A model generated the notes under the pieces. It was not told the origin of the DNA and did no database searches. It saw nothing but the letters and a program-made list of their open reading frames with translations. The position numbers and the translations under genes were made by a program. DNA of 64,000 nt from Burkholderia sp. L27(2015) (lineage in GTDB: Bacteria > Pseudomonadota > Gammaproteobacteria > Burkholderiales > Burkholderiaceae): assembly GCF_009765705.1 (NCBI RefSeq), contig NZ_LMUX01000021.1:586389-650388 (forward strand), given 5' to 3'. Positions within the stretch are counted from its first letter, which is position 1, and each line of letters starts with the position of its first letter. Shown piece by piece: positions 17,259-26,129 of this stretch.

Positions 17259-18550
17259 GTGTTTAGTCTGCGGGTTGAGAGATCGGTGTGACCGAAGCGG
17301 TCGATACGAAACGGCGTCGCGTCGAGCGCCGCAGGTGCACCGTCGACCAGCGCCTGCACCAGTTCGGCGGTGATGGCTGCCAACGTGAGCCCCAAATGCT
17401 GATGTCCAGTCGCCACGAACACATTGCGATGGCTCGGCAGCGCACCTATCATGGGCAGATAGTCCGGCAGCGTCGGACGGTCGCCACTCCAGCATGAGAG
17501 TTCGCGCGGCGACGCCGGCTTGAAAAGCTCGCGAAAGTGCTGAGTCAACAACGCGGCGCGCCGCCAATCCGGCTCGCTTGCCGCGCCCAGCTCGACAGTT
17601 CCCGCCAAGCGGATCGCCGATCGCATGGGATTGCAAATGAACCCGCGTTCGACGAAGGTAATGGGCAACCGGATGTCGGTCGCGCCGAAGTCGTCGAGTT
17701 CGACGTGATACCCGCGTTCACGCGCAAGCGGTACGCGATAGCCGAGCGGCTCGATCAGCGCGGCGCTATCTACCCCTGCACACACGAGCACGCCGGTGCA
17801 GGGAATCGCGCCTTCCGAAGTCATTACCCGAGTGGCGCGGCCGTTCAGGTGTTCAATCGCCGAAACGTGGGCTCGTGTGTGGACCGCTCCGAGTCGTTCA
17901 GCGGCCGTAACCAGCGTGGTCACTAGCGCGTGAGGATCGATCACGCTCATCATCTGCGGAAAGTAGCGCGCACGGGCACAGGGCACCGCCAGTTGCGGCG
18001 AGAAGTCGGCGGTGACGCGCGCGGGCGAAATCTCTTCAAATTGCACACCGTACTCGTGCAATAGTCGGTCGCCGGCATTGACTCCGCGCAGCGCTCGTTC
18101 GTAGACATACAGCACGCCGCTATCGCGAAACAACGCCTGGGCGTCCGCGATTTTCGCCAAGGACTGCCAAGCTGTGCGCGCAGCGCCAAGCAAGGAGGCC
18201 AGCGCCGCTGCGCCATGCTCGAAACGTGCCCGGCTCGATGCCCGGACAAAAGCGCCCAGCCATGCGGCCATGCCCGGCAGACCGGCAAGACGCAGGAACA
18301 GCGGACTCGATCGATCCAGCATCAGCGCGGGTAAGGCGCGCAGCGTGGCCGGACTCGCCAATGGCGCGATGTGATCGATTGCGATCAAACCTGCGTTGCC
18401 GTATGAACAGCCGCGGCCCGCAGCCGCAACGTCCAGCAGATGGACAGTGTGCCCGGCCTCTTGCAGCCGCAGCGCGCACGCGGCGCCTATGATGCCGGCC
18501 CCAACGACGACAAATCGGCCGGACGGCGGTGCCTCTTTCGACGAGTCCAT
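17255..18550 (-). CDS. FAD-dependent D-amino-acid dehydrogenase-like oxidoreductase
   Basis: A 431-residue DAO-fold flavoprotein, closest in style to DadA, which oxidises D-amino acids to 2-oxo acids and passes electrons to the respiratory chain. The FAD dinucleotide-binding motif VVGAGIIGAACALRLQEAGH is at residues 15-34, followed by GCSYGNAGLI (typical DadA segment) and near the C-terminus GDRPTLPDYLPMIG and ATGHQHLGLTLA, the second FAD contact. GGAGGG lies directly upstream of the ATG, and an AT-rich 70-nt stretch precedes it, the likely promoter. It is the first gene of the four-gene cluster with the dipeptidase, MFS and XRE-cupin genes. Confidence 0.88.
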   Translation of the reverse strand: MDSSKEAPPSGRFVVVGAGIIGAACALRLQEAGHTVHLLDVAAAGRGCSYGNAGLIAIDHIAPLASPATLRALPALMLDRSSPLFLRLAGLPGMAAWLGAFVRASSRARFEHGAAALASLLGAARTAWQSLAKIADAQALFRDSGVLYVYERALRGVNAGDRLLHEYGVQFEEISPARVTADFSPQLAVPCARARYFPQMMSVIDPHALVTTLVTAAERLGAVHTRAHVSAIEHLNGRATRVMTSEGAIPCTGVLVCAGVDSAALIEPLGYRVPLARERGYHVELDDFGATDIRLPITFVERGFICNPMRSAIRLAGTVELGAASEPDWRRAALLTQHFRELFKPASPRELSCWSGDRPTLPDYLPMIGALPSHRNVFVATGHQHLGLTLAAITAELVQALVDGAPAALDATPFRIDRFGHTDLSTRRLNT

Positions 18551-18673
18551 CTACCCTCCTTCGAATCTCATTTTTTTAGTATAAGCATAAAATATTCGTA
18601 AAGGAAACATTTAAAAAAGCCCGTCGCAGGAGTGCTATGGGGTGCTTAGCTACGGCAAAGCTCGATAGAAGCG

Positions 18674-19594
18674 CTAGGCCCGCATACTCAACTGCACGCG
18701 CCGGGCTTCTTCGGCGGCAATGTCGATAAAGTCGAGGACCAGCGGATTGCTCTCGTCTGGGCGGGAAAACCGATGGACAGTCAATGCATCGAACCCCTCG
18801 ATCGGACACGCGAGCAATCCCGCGGGCAATGAGGTGAACACATACGCCGCGCCTAGCATGGTCCCGAGCCCCTGCTCCACGAGCGCGTAGCCGACCTGAG
18901 ACTGCATGGTCTCGTAGACGAAGTTGGGCATGAAGCCTGCCGCCCGGCAACGCTCGACCGCGATGTCATACAGCGGCGGATTGACCGCTCGCGCGAAGAT
19001 GATCAAACGTTCCGCAGCGAGGTCGCTGATCTCTAACCGTTCCAGAGAGGCGAGCCTATGGTCTGCCCGCATCAGCAGCGACCACCGCGCGGTCAACAAG
19101 GGTTCGCATTGCAGTTGCGCGTCCGGCGGCAATGGCGCGGTCGGCACGCCGAAGCCTATGTCGATTTGCCGTTTTGCGAGCGCATCGATCTGCTGCACGC
19201 TGTTCATCTCGTGGCGCACGATCTTGACATCGGGATAGAGCGCTTGCAGACGAATCAGTGCCGGCGGCACGAACGGCAGGTTGGTGTACTCGACCAAGCC
19301 GATCGATAGTTCGAACGTGGCATGATCGCCCGCCTCGCGCGCAAGACGCAGCGATAGCTCGATTTGCGCGAACACCTTGTCCAGCCCATCGCGTAACGCG
19401 GCACCGGACGGCGTGAGCGTCACTTGCCGGCGATCGCGCACGAAGAGTTGCATGCCAACCTGTTCCTCCAGTTTTGCGATCTGCTGGCTCAAGGCGGGTT
19501 GGCTGACGAAGGCCAGATCGGCGGCACGGCCGAAATGCAACTCCTTCGCCAGAATTGAAAAGTAGCGCAGTTGCCGCAGTTCGATCGATCGCAT
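18674..19594 (-). CDS. LysR-family transcriptional regulator
   Basis: A 306-residue LysR regulator: winged HTH at residues 1-60 (MRSIELRQLRYFSILAKELH, then FVSQPALSQQIAKLEEQVG) and an effector-binding domain of periplasmic-binding-protein fold (about 90-295). ATG at 19594 is preferred over a GTG at 19633 because LRQLRYF is the usual family start. It lies 123 nt upstream of the dadA-like gene on the same strand and is divergent from an SDR gene; either could be its target. The 237-nt divergent region 19595-19831 shows no clear T-N11-A site that I can single out. Confidence 0.9.
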   Translation of the reverse strand: MRSIELRQLRYFSILAKELHFGRAADLAFVSQPALSQQIAKLEEQVGMQLFVRDRRQVTLTPSGAALRDGLDKVFAQIELSLRLAREAGDHATFELSIGLVEYTNLPFVPPALIRLQALYPDVKIVRHEMNSVQQIDALAKRQIDIGFGVPTAPLPPDAQLQCEPLLTARWSLLMRADHRLASLERLEISDLAAERLIIFARAVNPPLYDIAVERCRAAGFMPNFVYETMQSQVGYALVEQGLGTMLGAAYVFTSLPAGLLACPIEGFDALTVHRFSRPDESNPLVLDFIDIAAEEARRVQLSMRA

Positions 19595-19831
19595 CAGGGT
19601 GTCCGAGTTGAAATGTGGCGGTTCAGGCGACACTAATCCTGCCGCCGAGCCATTGTAGTGAGTTTGCGGCCACCGTACCGGCCGCTCATTGGCGTGGACT
19701 CGTTAGCATGGTCATTGGCGTGGCTTATCACAGACGTGCTCACTTCGAATTGGCCGTTCGAACGCCCGGCGCGCACACTACTTCTATCGCATGCCCGCGA
19801 TAAACCCATCTCATCTCAACGGAGTCGCACA

Positions 19832-20659
19832 ATGAAAACGTGGTTCATCACTGGCGTAAGCAGCGGCTTTGGCCGCGCATTGGCGCAAGCCGCCGTCGCC
19901 CGCGGCGATAAAGTCGTCGGCACACTGCGTAACGAAGCCCAGCGCGCCGCCTTCGACGCGCTCGCCCCCGGCCTCTCGTTCGGCGTACTGCTGGACGTTA
20001 CCCACAATGACGACGTCCCGCGCGTCGTGGCATCGGTCGAGCAAGACATCGGCCCTATCGATGTGCTCGTCAACAACGCCGGATACGGCCATGAAGGCAC
20101 CGTGGAGGGCACGCCGTTAGCAGAATATCGCGCGCAATTCGAAGTCAACGTGTTCGGCGCGGTCGCGGCGATCCAGGCGGTATTGCCTTATATGAGAGCC
20201 AGGCGCCGTGGCCATATCATCAATGTCACGTCGATGGGCGGCTTGGTCACATTCCCGGGGCTGGGCGTTTACCATGGCAGCAAGTTTGCGCTCGAAGGTA
20301 TCAGTGAGACGCTCGCGAAAGAAGTCAGCGGCCTGGGCATCAAAGTGACGGCCGTCGAGCCGGGCGGTTTTCGCACTGAGTGGGCCGGCGGTTCGTTGAA
20401 ACGCGGCGAGCAAAACATCGCCGATTATGAAGCGCTCTTCGCGCCGTTGCGACTGGCGCGTGCCGAGCGTAGCGGAAAACAAGCGGGTGATCCGGCTAAA
20501 GCGGCGCTGGCGTTCATGCAGATCGTTGATGCCACCGACCCGCCCGTGCATCTGCCGCTGGGCACCGATGCTGTAAGCTTTATACGCACCAAGCTCGAAT
20601 CGCTTAAAGAAGAGATTGATCGCTGGGAAGCGTTGAGCACGAGTACCAACTTTTCATAA
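19832..20659 (+). CDS. Short-chain dehydrogenase/reductase
   Basis: A 275-residue classical SDR, NAD(P)-dependent. TGVSSGFG (7-14) is the cofactor-binding motif, NNAG is at 81-84, and Ser134, Tyr147 and Lys151 (YHGSK) form the catalytic set. The absence of an acidic residue after the second strand (TLRNEAQR) favours NADPH. ATG at 19832 has GGAG seven bases upstream; the open frame extends 174 nt further upstream without a family match. The IclR gene follows 43 nt downstream on the same strand. Substrate unknown. Confidence 0.9.
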   Translation: MKTWFITGVSSGFGRALAQAAVARGDKVVGTLRNEAQRAAFDALAPGLSFGVLLDVTHNDDVPRVVASVEQDIGPIDVLVNNAGYGHEGTVEGTPLAEYRAQFEVNVFGAVAAIQAVLPYMRARRRGHIINVTSMGGLVTFPGLGVYHGSKFALEGISETLAKEVSGLGIKVTAVEPGGFRTEWAGGSLKRGEQNIADYEALFAPLRLARAERSGKQAGDPAKAALAFMQIVDATDPPVHLPLGTDAVSFIRTKLESLKEEIDRWEALSTSTNFS

Positions 20660-20702
20660 CACGCCACCGCACCACGCCATAGCCCAAGGGTCAGCATCCC
20701 CG

Positions 20703-21494
20703 ATGCCAGAAAAAAAGCCGCAGCGCCCTGAACGAAAAGGCACGCCATCGAATCGCTCGCTTGAGCGTGGCCTTTTGCTGCTAAGGGCGTTTGCCCCGGG
20801 CGCCGCGCTGCTCGGCAACGGCGACCTCGTCGAGCGCACGGGCTTGCCGAAAGCCACCGTGAGCCGCCTTACGCGAACGCTCGTGGCCGACGGTTATCTC
20901 GAGCACGACTTGCTGCGCAAGGCTTATCGTCTTGGCGTCCCGGTACTGAGCTTGGCGCAAGCGATGCGCAGCGGTTCGACTATTTTGCAAACCGCAGCTC
21001 CTCTCATGCGCGAGCTAGCGCAAAAACTGCGCATCAACGTCGGCTTGGCCTCCGCCGACGGCGAGGAGATGGTCTACCTGGAATCGATCCGATATAACCA
21101 GCGCGTATCGTTGCGCAACGTGGTATCAGGCCAGCGGGTGCCAATGGAGCTGACTTCGCTCGGCCGGGTGCACCTCGCGATGCTGTCAGACGTAGCATTC
21201 GATTCCATGATGGCCGCATTCGAGCGACGCGGACGCAGCGGTTGGCCGCAACTCAGGACGCAGATCGATGAAGCCGTACGCAGCGTGCGCGAGCACGGCT
21301 TTTGCGTGGCGAGCTGGCAACCTGAAGTGATTGCGTTGGCCACCCCACTTGCGATCCCCGGACACAGTCTGCTAGTGCTGAATCTCAGCGTACGCTCCGC
21401 GGAATCGAAAGCGAGCATAGTGCGCGAACTGTCGACTCCGATGTTGAACCTGCGCGACCAGATCATTACCGAGGTCGCGAGGATCGAAGATTAG
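20703..21494 (+). CDS. IclR-family transcriptional regulator
   Basis: A 263-residue IclR regulator: winged HTH (residues 17-75, RSLERGLLLLRAFAPG then LVERTGLPKATVSRLTRTL) and C-terminal effector domain (90-260, with VYLESIRYNQRVSLRNVVSG and PMELTSLGRVHLA). It sits next to an MFS gene and the enoyl-CoA hydratase/acyl-CoA synthetase genes; their divergent promoter holds a 17-bp palindrome (22950-22966) that is a good operator candidate. It ends 23 nt from the stop of the convergent MFS gene. Confidence 0.92.
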   Translation: MPEKKPQRPERKGTPSNRSLERGLLLLRAFAPGAALLGNGDLVERTGLPKATVSRLTRTLVADGYLEHDLLRKAYRLGVPVLSLAQAMRSGSTILQTAAPLMRELAQKLRINVGLASADGEEMVYLESIRYNQRVSLRNVVSGQRVPMELTSLGRVHLAMLSDVAFDSMMAAFERRGRSGWPQLRTQIDEAVRSVREHGFCVASWQPEVIALATPLAIPGHSLLVLNLSVRSAESKASIVRELSTPMLNLRDQIITEVARIED

Positions 21495-21517
21495 CCCAAG
21501 ACCGATTGAGGACTGGC

Positions 21518-22846
21518 TCAAGATTCCTTGATAGCCTTGGCCGGAACACCCCAGACCACCGCCAATCCACCGAGGATGGACACGACCGCCACCGCATACA
21601 GCCCTATCGCGCTGCTGCCGAAATGCGTAGATGCATAGCCGATTGCCGATGGCGCGGAGATGCCGCCGAACTGTCCGAGACTGCTGATGAGACCGATCCC
21701 GCTCGCCGCAGCCGTACTCGAAAGATAGGCCGGCGGAATAGTCCAGAACAAGGAAAGCATGCCGAGATAGCCCGCCGTCGCGATACAAAGCAACACGACC
21801 AACGCCGTGGCGCTACTGGCCGCAGCCGGTAGCAACGCCACCCCGACAGCTGCCATCACCGCGCTCGCCATGAAGTGCCAGCGGCGCTCCAGCATACGAT
21901 CCGAATTGCGGCTCAGCAGGTACATGGCCGCAGCACCCGTCACATAAGGGATCGCCGACAGCAGGCCGATGTGCCAGAAGTTCTGCACGCCGCTTTTCTC
22001 GATCACGCTCGGGGCCCAGATATGCACCACGATGCTTGCCCATGGCACGCTGAAATAAGCAAAGGTCAGGAAGTAAAATTTCGGCTCTTTGAGCGCCGCC
22101 CAAATCGACCCTTGCGCATGCCCCGACTTGACCTGTGCGTCACGATCGAGCTCCCCCAGAAGAAACCGCTTCTCCTGCGCGGATAACCAATCTGCCTGCT
22201 CGGGCCGATCGGTCAGGAATACGTAGGCGAACAGCCCCGCAATAACGGACGGCACCCCTTCGATTACGAACAGCCACTGCCATGCGCGCAAGCCCCATAA
22301 CCCCGACATGTTCTGCAGGATGAACCCGGACAAGGGGCCACTCATCACGCCCGATACACAGATTGCCATCATGAAGATCGAGGTGACGCGGGCACGCCGT
22401 GCCGACGGAAACCAGTAGGTAAAGTAAAGGATAACGCCGGGAAAAAAGCCGGCTTCGGCAGCGCCGAGCAAGACGCGCGCGATATAGAACTGCATCGGTG
22501 TCTGGACGAATGCCGTGCCGGCCGAAACAATGCCCCACAGCGCCATGATGCGCATCAAGGTCTTGCGCACGCCGACTCGCTGCAGCAGCAGATTGCTCGG
22601 CACCTCGAACAGCATGTAGCCGGCATAGAAGAGACCGACGCCCAGCCCGAACGCCGCCTCCGAGAGACCGACGTCTTGCGAAAACCGCAGATGCGCGAAG
22701 CCGATATTGGCGCGATCGAGGTACGCAAACATATAGCAAATGAAAAGAAACGGCAGCAACCGCCAGGTCACTTTCTTGTAGATGGCTTCGGCGACGTTGC
22801 GATCTATCGCGTCGGCTTCCAGCGCATGGGATGGTGCTGCTTGCAT
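21518..22846 (-). CDS. MFS transporter, anion:cation symporter (ACS) type
   Basis: A 442-residue 12-helix transporter. KVTWRLLPFLFICYMFAYLDRANIGFAHL near the N-terminus, then FYAGYMLFEVPSNLLLQRVGVRKTL and LLGAAEAGFFPGVILYFTYWFP, are hallmarks of the ACS family, which imports phthalate, hexuronates, tartrate and other organic anions. ATG at 22846 has GGAG upstream and is preferred to start codons up to 69 nt earlier. It is divergent from the enoyl-CoA hydratase gene, so it is probably the uptake system for the acid degraded by those enzymes. Confidence 0.9.
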   Translation of the reverse strand: MQAAPSHALEADAIDRNVAEAIYKKVTWRLLPFLFICYMFAYLDRANIGFAHLRFSQDVGLSEAAFGLGVGLFYAGYMLFEVPSNLLLQRVGVRKTLMRIMALWGIVSAGTAFVQTPMQFYIARVLLGAAEAGFFPGVILYFTYWFPSARRARVTSIFMMAICVSGVMSGPLSGFILQNMSGLWGLRAWQWLFVIEGVPSVIAGLFAYVFLTDRPEQADWLSAQEKRFLLGELDRDAQVKSGHAQGSIWAALKEPKFYFLTFAYFSVPWASIVVHIWAPSVIEKSGVQNFWHIGLLSAIPYVTGAAAMYLLSRNSDRMLERRWHFMASAVMAAVGVALLPAAASSATALVVLLCIATAGYLGMLSLFWTIPPAYLSSTAAASGIGLISSLGQFGGISAPSAIGYASTHFGSSAIGLYAVAVVSILGGLAVVWGVPAKAIKES

Positions 22847-22949
22847 GGCGTCTCCGTCTTTATAAGGTCGTTGCGACTTCTCTCGAATGGCTCGATGCGT
22901 TCGCATATGTGGCAATTATCGGCGGCATTGCTCGATTGCCAAGACCTGA

Positions 22950-22966
22950 GTTTCACAGAGTGAAAC
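22950..22966. promoter_or_regulatory. 17-bp palindrome in the MFS/enoyl-CoA hydratase divergent promoter
   Basis: GTTTCACAGAGTGAAAC is a perfect 7-bp inverted repeat with a 3-nt centre. It lies 104 nt upstream of the MFS start and 137 nt upstream of the hydratase start, in the 256-nt divergent region. The neighbouring IclR protein is the most likely binder; IclR-family operators are often short palindromes of this kind. Confidence 0.5.
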
Positions 22967-23102
22967 TGCTGGGGTGTCACCGCATCGTCGCAGAGCTAAG
23001 CTTGGTCACTCGGATCGGCACGTGATTGCGCGCAGATATCACGCCACACCGCGCCGGACGAGCCGAAATTCCCATTTGCCTATAGTTTTCCCTGAGATCG
23101 CC

Positions 23103-23927
23103 ATGAGTACATCGACCATCGAACTGACGCTCGATTCGCGGATCGCCACGATCACGTTGAATCGCCCCGAAAAGCGTAACGCCATTACCGACGACATGCG
23201 CACCGAATTGATTGCCGTGTTGGAAAAGGTATCGCGCGACAGCCAAGTGCGCGCCGTCGTGTTGACCGGCAACGGCCGGGGCTTCTGTGCCGGCGGCGAT
23301 GTCAGCGGCATGGCGCAACGCATGGATGCGCCAACCGGCGAGGTCGCGTTCAACGGCTGGTCGCGCCAGCAACGCGTGCATCACACGGTCAACCTGCTGT
23401 ATGCCATGCCCAAACCGACGATCGCCGCGGTCAACGGCGCGGCGGCAGGTTTGGGCGCCGACATGGCGCTCAGTTGCGATTTCATCATCGCATCCGATCA
23501 GGCGAGCTTCGCTTGGAGCTATATCCGACGCGGCTTGATTCCCGATGGCGGCGGCATGTACTTCCTGCCTCGCCGCGTTGGGCTCGCACGGGCCAAGGAA
23601 CTGATCTTCAGCGCACGCAAGGTCGAGGCGCAGGAAGCGCTGGCGATCGGCATCGCCGACCGCATCAGCCATCCGGAAACGCTGCTCGCCGACGCGCAGG
23701 CATGGGCGATGGAACTCAGTAGAGGTTCGCCTACGGCGCTCGCGTTGGGTAAGAGCATTCTCAACCAAAGCTATGAGCTTTCCGCGCAACAGGTGTTCGC
23801 GCAAGGCAGTCAAGCGCAGGCGGTGTGCTACACGAGCCACGAACATCGCGAGGCGGTACTCGAATTTTTAAACAAGACGCCGTCGAACAAAACCGCGAAT
23901 GAAACCCGCACCGATAAGGCCCAGTAA
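23103..23927 (+). CDS. Enoyl-CoA hydratase/isomerase family protein
   Basis: A 274-residue crotonase-fold enzyme acting on acyl-CoA thioesters. GNGRGFCAGGDVSGM (57-70) and VNGAAAGLGADMALSCD (110-126) build the CoA-thioester oxyanion hole. The two catalytic Glu of hydratases are replaced: Asp120 at the first site and Asp148 in LIPDGGG at the second, a pattern closer to PaaG-type isomerases than to classical hydratases. It is not a feruloyl-CoA hydratase-lyase by sequence. ATG at 23103 fits the family start. The acyl-CoA synthetase follows 33 nt later, so the pair probably activates and rearranges the same acid. Confidence 0.88.
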   Translation: MSTSTIELTLDSRIATITLNRPEKRNAITDDMRTELIAVLEKVSRDSQVRAVVLTGNGRGFCAGGDVSGMAQRMDAPTGEVAFNGWSRQQRVHHTVNLLYAMPKPTIAAVNGAAAGLGADMALSCDFIIASDQASFAWSYIRRGLIPDGGGMYFLPRRVGLARAKELIFSARKVEAQEALAIGIADRISHPETLLADAQAWAMELSRGSPTALALGKSILNQSYELSAQQVFAQGSQAQAVCYTSHEHREAVLEFLNKTPSNKTANETRTDKAQ

Positions 23928-23960
23928 GTGCGCACCAAAGACAGTACGAAGGACACTCAA

Positions 23961-26117
23961 ATGAACGCAATTTCACGCCTGATGCGCCCACGCAGCGTCG
24001 CGGTAATCGGTGCTTCGGCCGATGCCATGAAGACCGCGGGACGGCCCGTCGCCTACCTGAAGAAGCACGGATTCACCGGACAGATCTACCCCGTCAACCC
24101 GCGTTACGAAACGATCGCGGGGTTGCGCTGTTACCCCGACATCGCGTCGCTGCCGCAAGCGCCCGATGTCGGCATCGTGCTGCTCGGCGCTGAGCGGGCG
24201 CACCTCGCGGTGAAAGACCTCGCCAGCGTTGGTACGAGCGCGGCGATCGTATTGGCAAGCGGCTATTCCGAGGTCGGCGAAGAAGGTCAACGGCGCCAGG
24301 CGCAGTTGATAGAAGCCGCGGGCTCCATGCGCATACTTGGGCCCAACACCATAGGGCTGGTGAATCTCACCGACCGCATCACGCTCTCGGCGAGCGGCGC
24401 ATTGGAAACCGATGCTTTCACCACCGGTGCGATCGGTATCGTGTCGCAAAGCGGCGGGATCCTCGGCTCGATTCTCTCGCGGGCGGCCGCGCGCGGAATC
24501 GGTTTGTCGAAACTCGTATCCACGAGCAACGAGGTCGACCTCGATATGGCCGACTTCGTCGAGTACCTGGTGGACGACGAATCGACCTCTGTCATCGCGC
24601 TGTATATGGAAGGCCTGCGTAATGCCGATAAGTTTCGCGCGGCCGCGTTACGTGCCGCGGCGGCGGGCAAGCCCATCGTCGTGTTCAAGATCGGGCGATC
24701 CGAATCGGGCGCTCGCTCGGCCGTCTCGCACACGGGTGCGCTCGCGGGCGCGGACCGGATGTATGACGCATATTTCAAGGAATTGGGGGTGATACGTGCA
24801 GAAAGCTTCTCCGACCTGCTCGACATTCCCAATGCCCTAGCCATGCGCCGGCCGCTCGCAGGCAAGCGGGTTGCGATCCTGACATCGACCGGTGGCGCGG
24901 GGACATTGGTCACCGATAGCCTCGGCATGGCAGGCTTCGATACGCCGCCCCCCGATGCCGAGACCGCGAGTCAGTTGAGAGCACTGCAGACCGGCGATCA
25001 TGCCGCACTCGACCGCAATCCGATCGACGTCACGCTTGCAGGTTTGCAGCCGGACTTGCTGCGCGGTGCGATACGCACGCTTCTCGCTAGCGCGAGCTAT
25101 GACGCGGTGGCAGTGATCATAGGCTCTTCGGGCCTCGCGATGCCCGACCTCATGGCCGATGCCATTCGTGACTCCATCCCCGGCAGCGACAAACCGCTGG
25201 TTGCCTTCGTGAGCCCGCATGCACCAACGATCACCAGCCTATTGAACGGACGGGGGATACCCGCATTTGTCACGCCGGAAAGTGTGGCGAGCGGGCTTGC
25301 GGCCATGTGGCAGCACGGCGAATATGCGCGTCGCAGCGCGGCGTTCGCGCTGGCCCTATCCGCCGGATCGACATCGGGATCGGCGTCAGCATCCGCATCG
25401 ACGATGCGGCCGCGTCCCGACATCAGCGATCTACCGAGCGGCTCACTGAACGAGGCCCAAGCCAAAGACCTTTTTGCGCGATTCGGTGTAACGCCTGTGC
25501 GTGAACGGGTGGTGGTCAACGGCGACGAGGCGCAAGCGGCTGCACGCGAACTCGGCGGCAAAGTCGTTCTAAAGCTGCTGTCGAACGAAATCACGCACAA
25601 GAGCGATGTGGGCGGTGTGGCGGTCGGCCTGACGGCCGAGGACATCGGGGGCCGTCTGGCGAAAATGCGCGATGACGTGCAAGCGGCAACAGGCATTCAG
25701 CCTGCTGCTTTTCTCGTACAGGAAATGGTATCCGGTGGCACCGAGCTGATCTTCGGCTTGCATCGGGACCCGCTGGGCGTCGCAATGCTGCTCGGCATGG
25801 GCGGTGTCACGGCTGAGCTGTTCAACGACACCACGTTGCGGCTTCTGCCCAAGGACCGTCCTCTTGCGCGCGACGAAGCGCTCGAAATGATCCACTCGCT
25901 GAAAACGTGGCCACTGCTCGACGGCTATCGCGGGCGCCCACGGGCGGACGTTGAAGCGCTGATCTCGGCGATCGTCGGCTTCTCGCGTATGGCAGTGCAA
26001 CTGGGCGAGGGCCTGGTGGAAGCCGAGGTGAATCCGTTGTTCGTACTACCCGTTGGACAAGGCGTGCGGGCAGCGGACGGCGTCGCGGTGCTGGCGGCGC
26101 AACCGCGCATCGAATAA
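23961..26117 (+). CDS. ADP-forming acyl-CoA synthetase (acetate:CoA ligase type)
   Basis: A 718-residue single-chain ligase that forms acyl-CoA from an acid, CoA and ATP via a phosphohistidine. Order: CoA-binding domain (about 1-130, SVAVIGASADAMKTAGRPV), ligase-CoA domains (about 145-460) with the phosphorylated His in SAVSHTGALAG (about 260), a Ser/Ala-rich linker SAGSTSGSASASAST (about 473-487), and the ATP-grasp domain (about 495-715, GKVVLKLLSNEITHKSDVGG). ATG at 23961 is chosen; a GTG exists immediately after the previous stop. It ends 12 nt from the stop of the convergent aldehyde dehydrogenase gene. Substrate is unknown; an organic or aromatic acid is inferred from neighbours. Confidence 0.9.
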   Translation: MNAISRLMRPRSVAVIGASADAMKTAGRPVAYLKKHGFTGQIYPVNPRYETIAGLRCYPDIASLPQAPDVGIVLLGAERAHLAVKDLASVGTSAAIVLASGYSEVGEEGQRRQAQLIEAAGSMRILGPNTIGLVNLTDRITLSASGALETDAFTTGAIGIVSQSGGILGSILSRAAARGIGLSKLVSTSNEVDLDMADFVEYLVDDESTSVIALYMEGLRNADKFRAAALRAAAAGKPIVVFKIGRSESGARSAVSHTGALAGADRMYDAYFKELGVIRAESFSDLLDIPNALAMRRPLAGKRVAILTSTGGAGTLVTDSLGMAGFDTPPPDAETASQLRALQTGDHAALDRNPIDVTLAGLQPDLLRGAIRTLLASASYDAVAVIIGSSGLAMPDLMADAIRDSIPGSDKPLVAFVSPHAPTITSLLNGRGIPAFVTPESVASGLAAMWQHGEYARRSAAFALALSAGSTSGSASASASTMRPRPDISDLPSGSLNEAQAKDLFARFGVTPVRERVVVNGDEAQAAARELGGKVVLKLLSNEITHKSDVGGVAVGLTAEDIGGRLAKMRDDVQAATGIQPAAFLVQEMVSGGTELIFGLHRDPLGVAMLLGMGGVTAELFNDTTLRLLPKDRPLARDEALEMIHSLKTWPLLDGYRGRPRADVEALISAIVGFSRMAVQLGEGLVEAEVNPLFVLPVGQGVRAADGVAVLAAQPRIE

Positions 26118-26129
26118 CGTAACGCCGCG

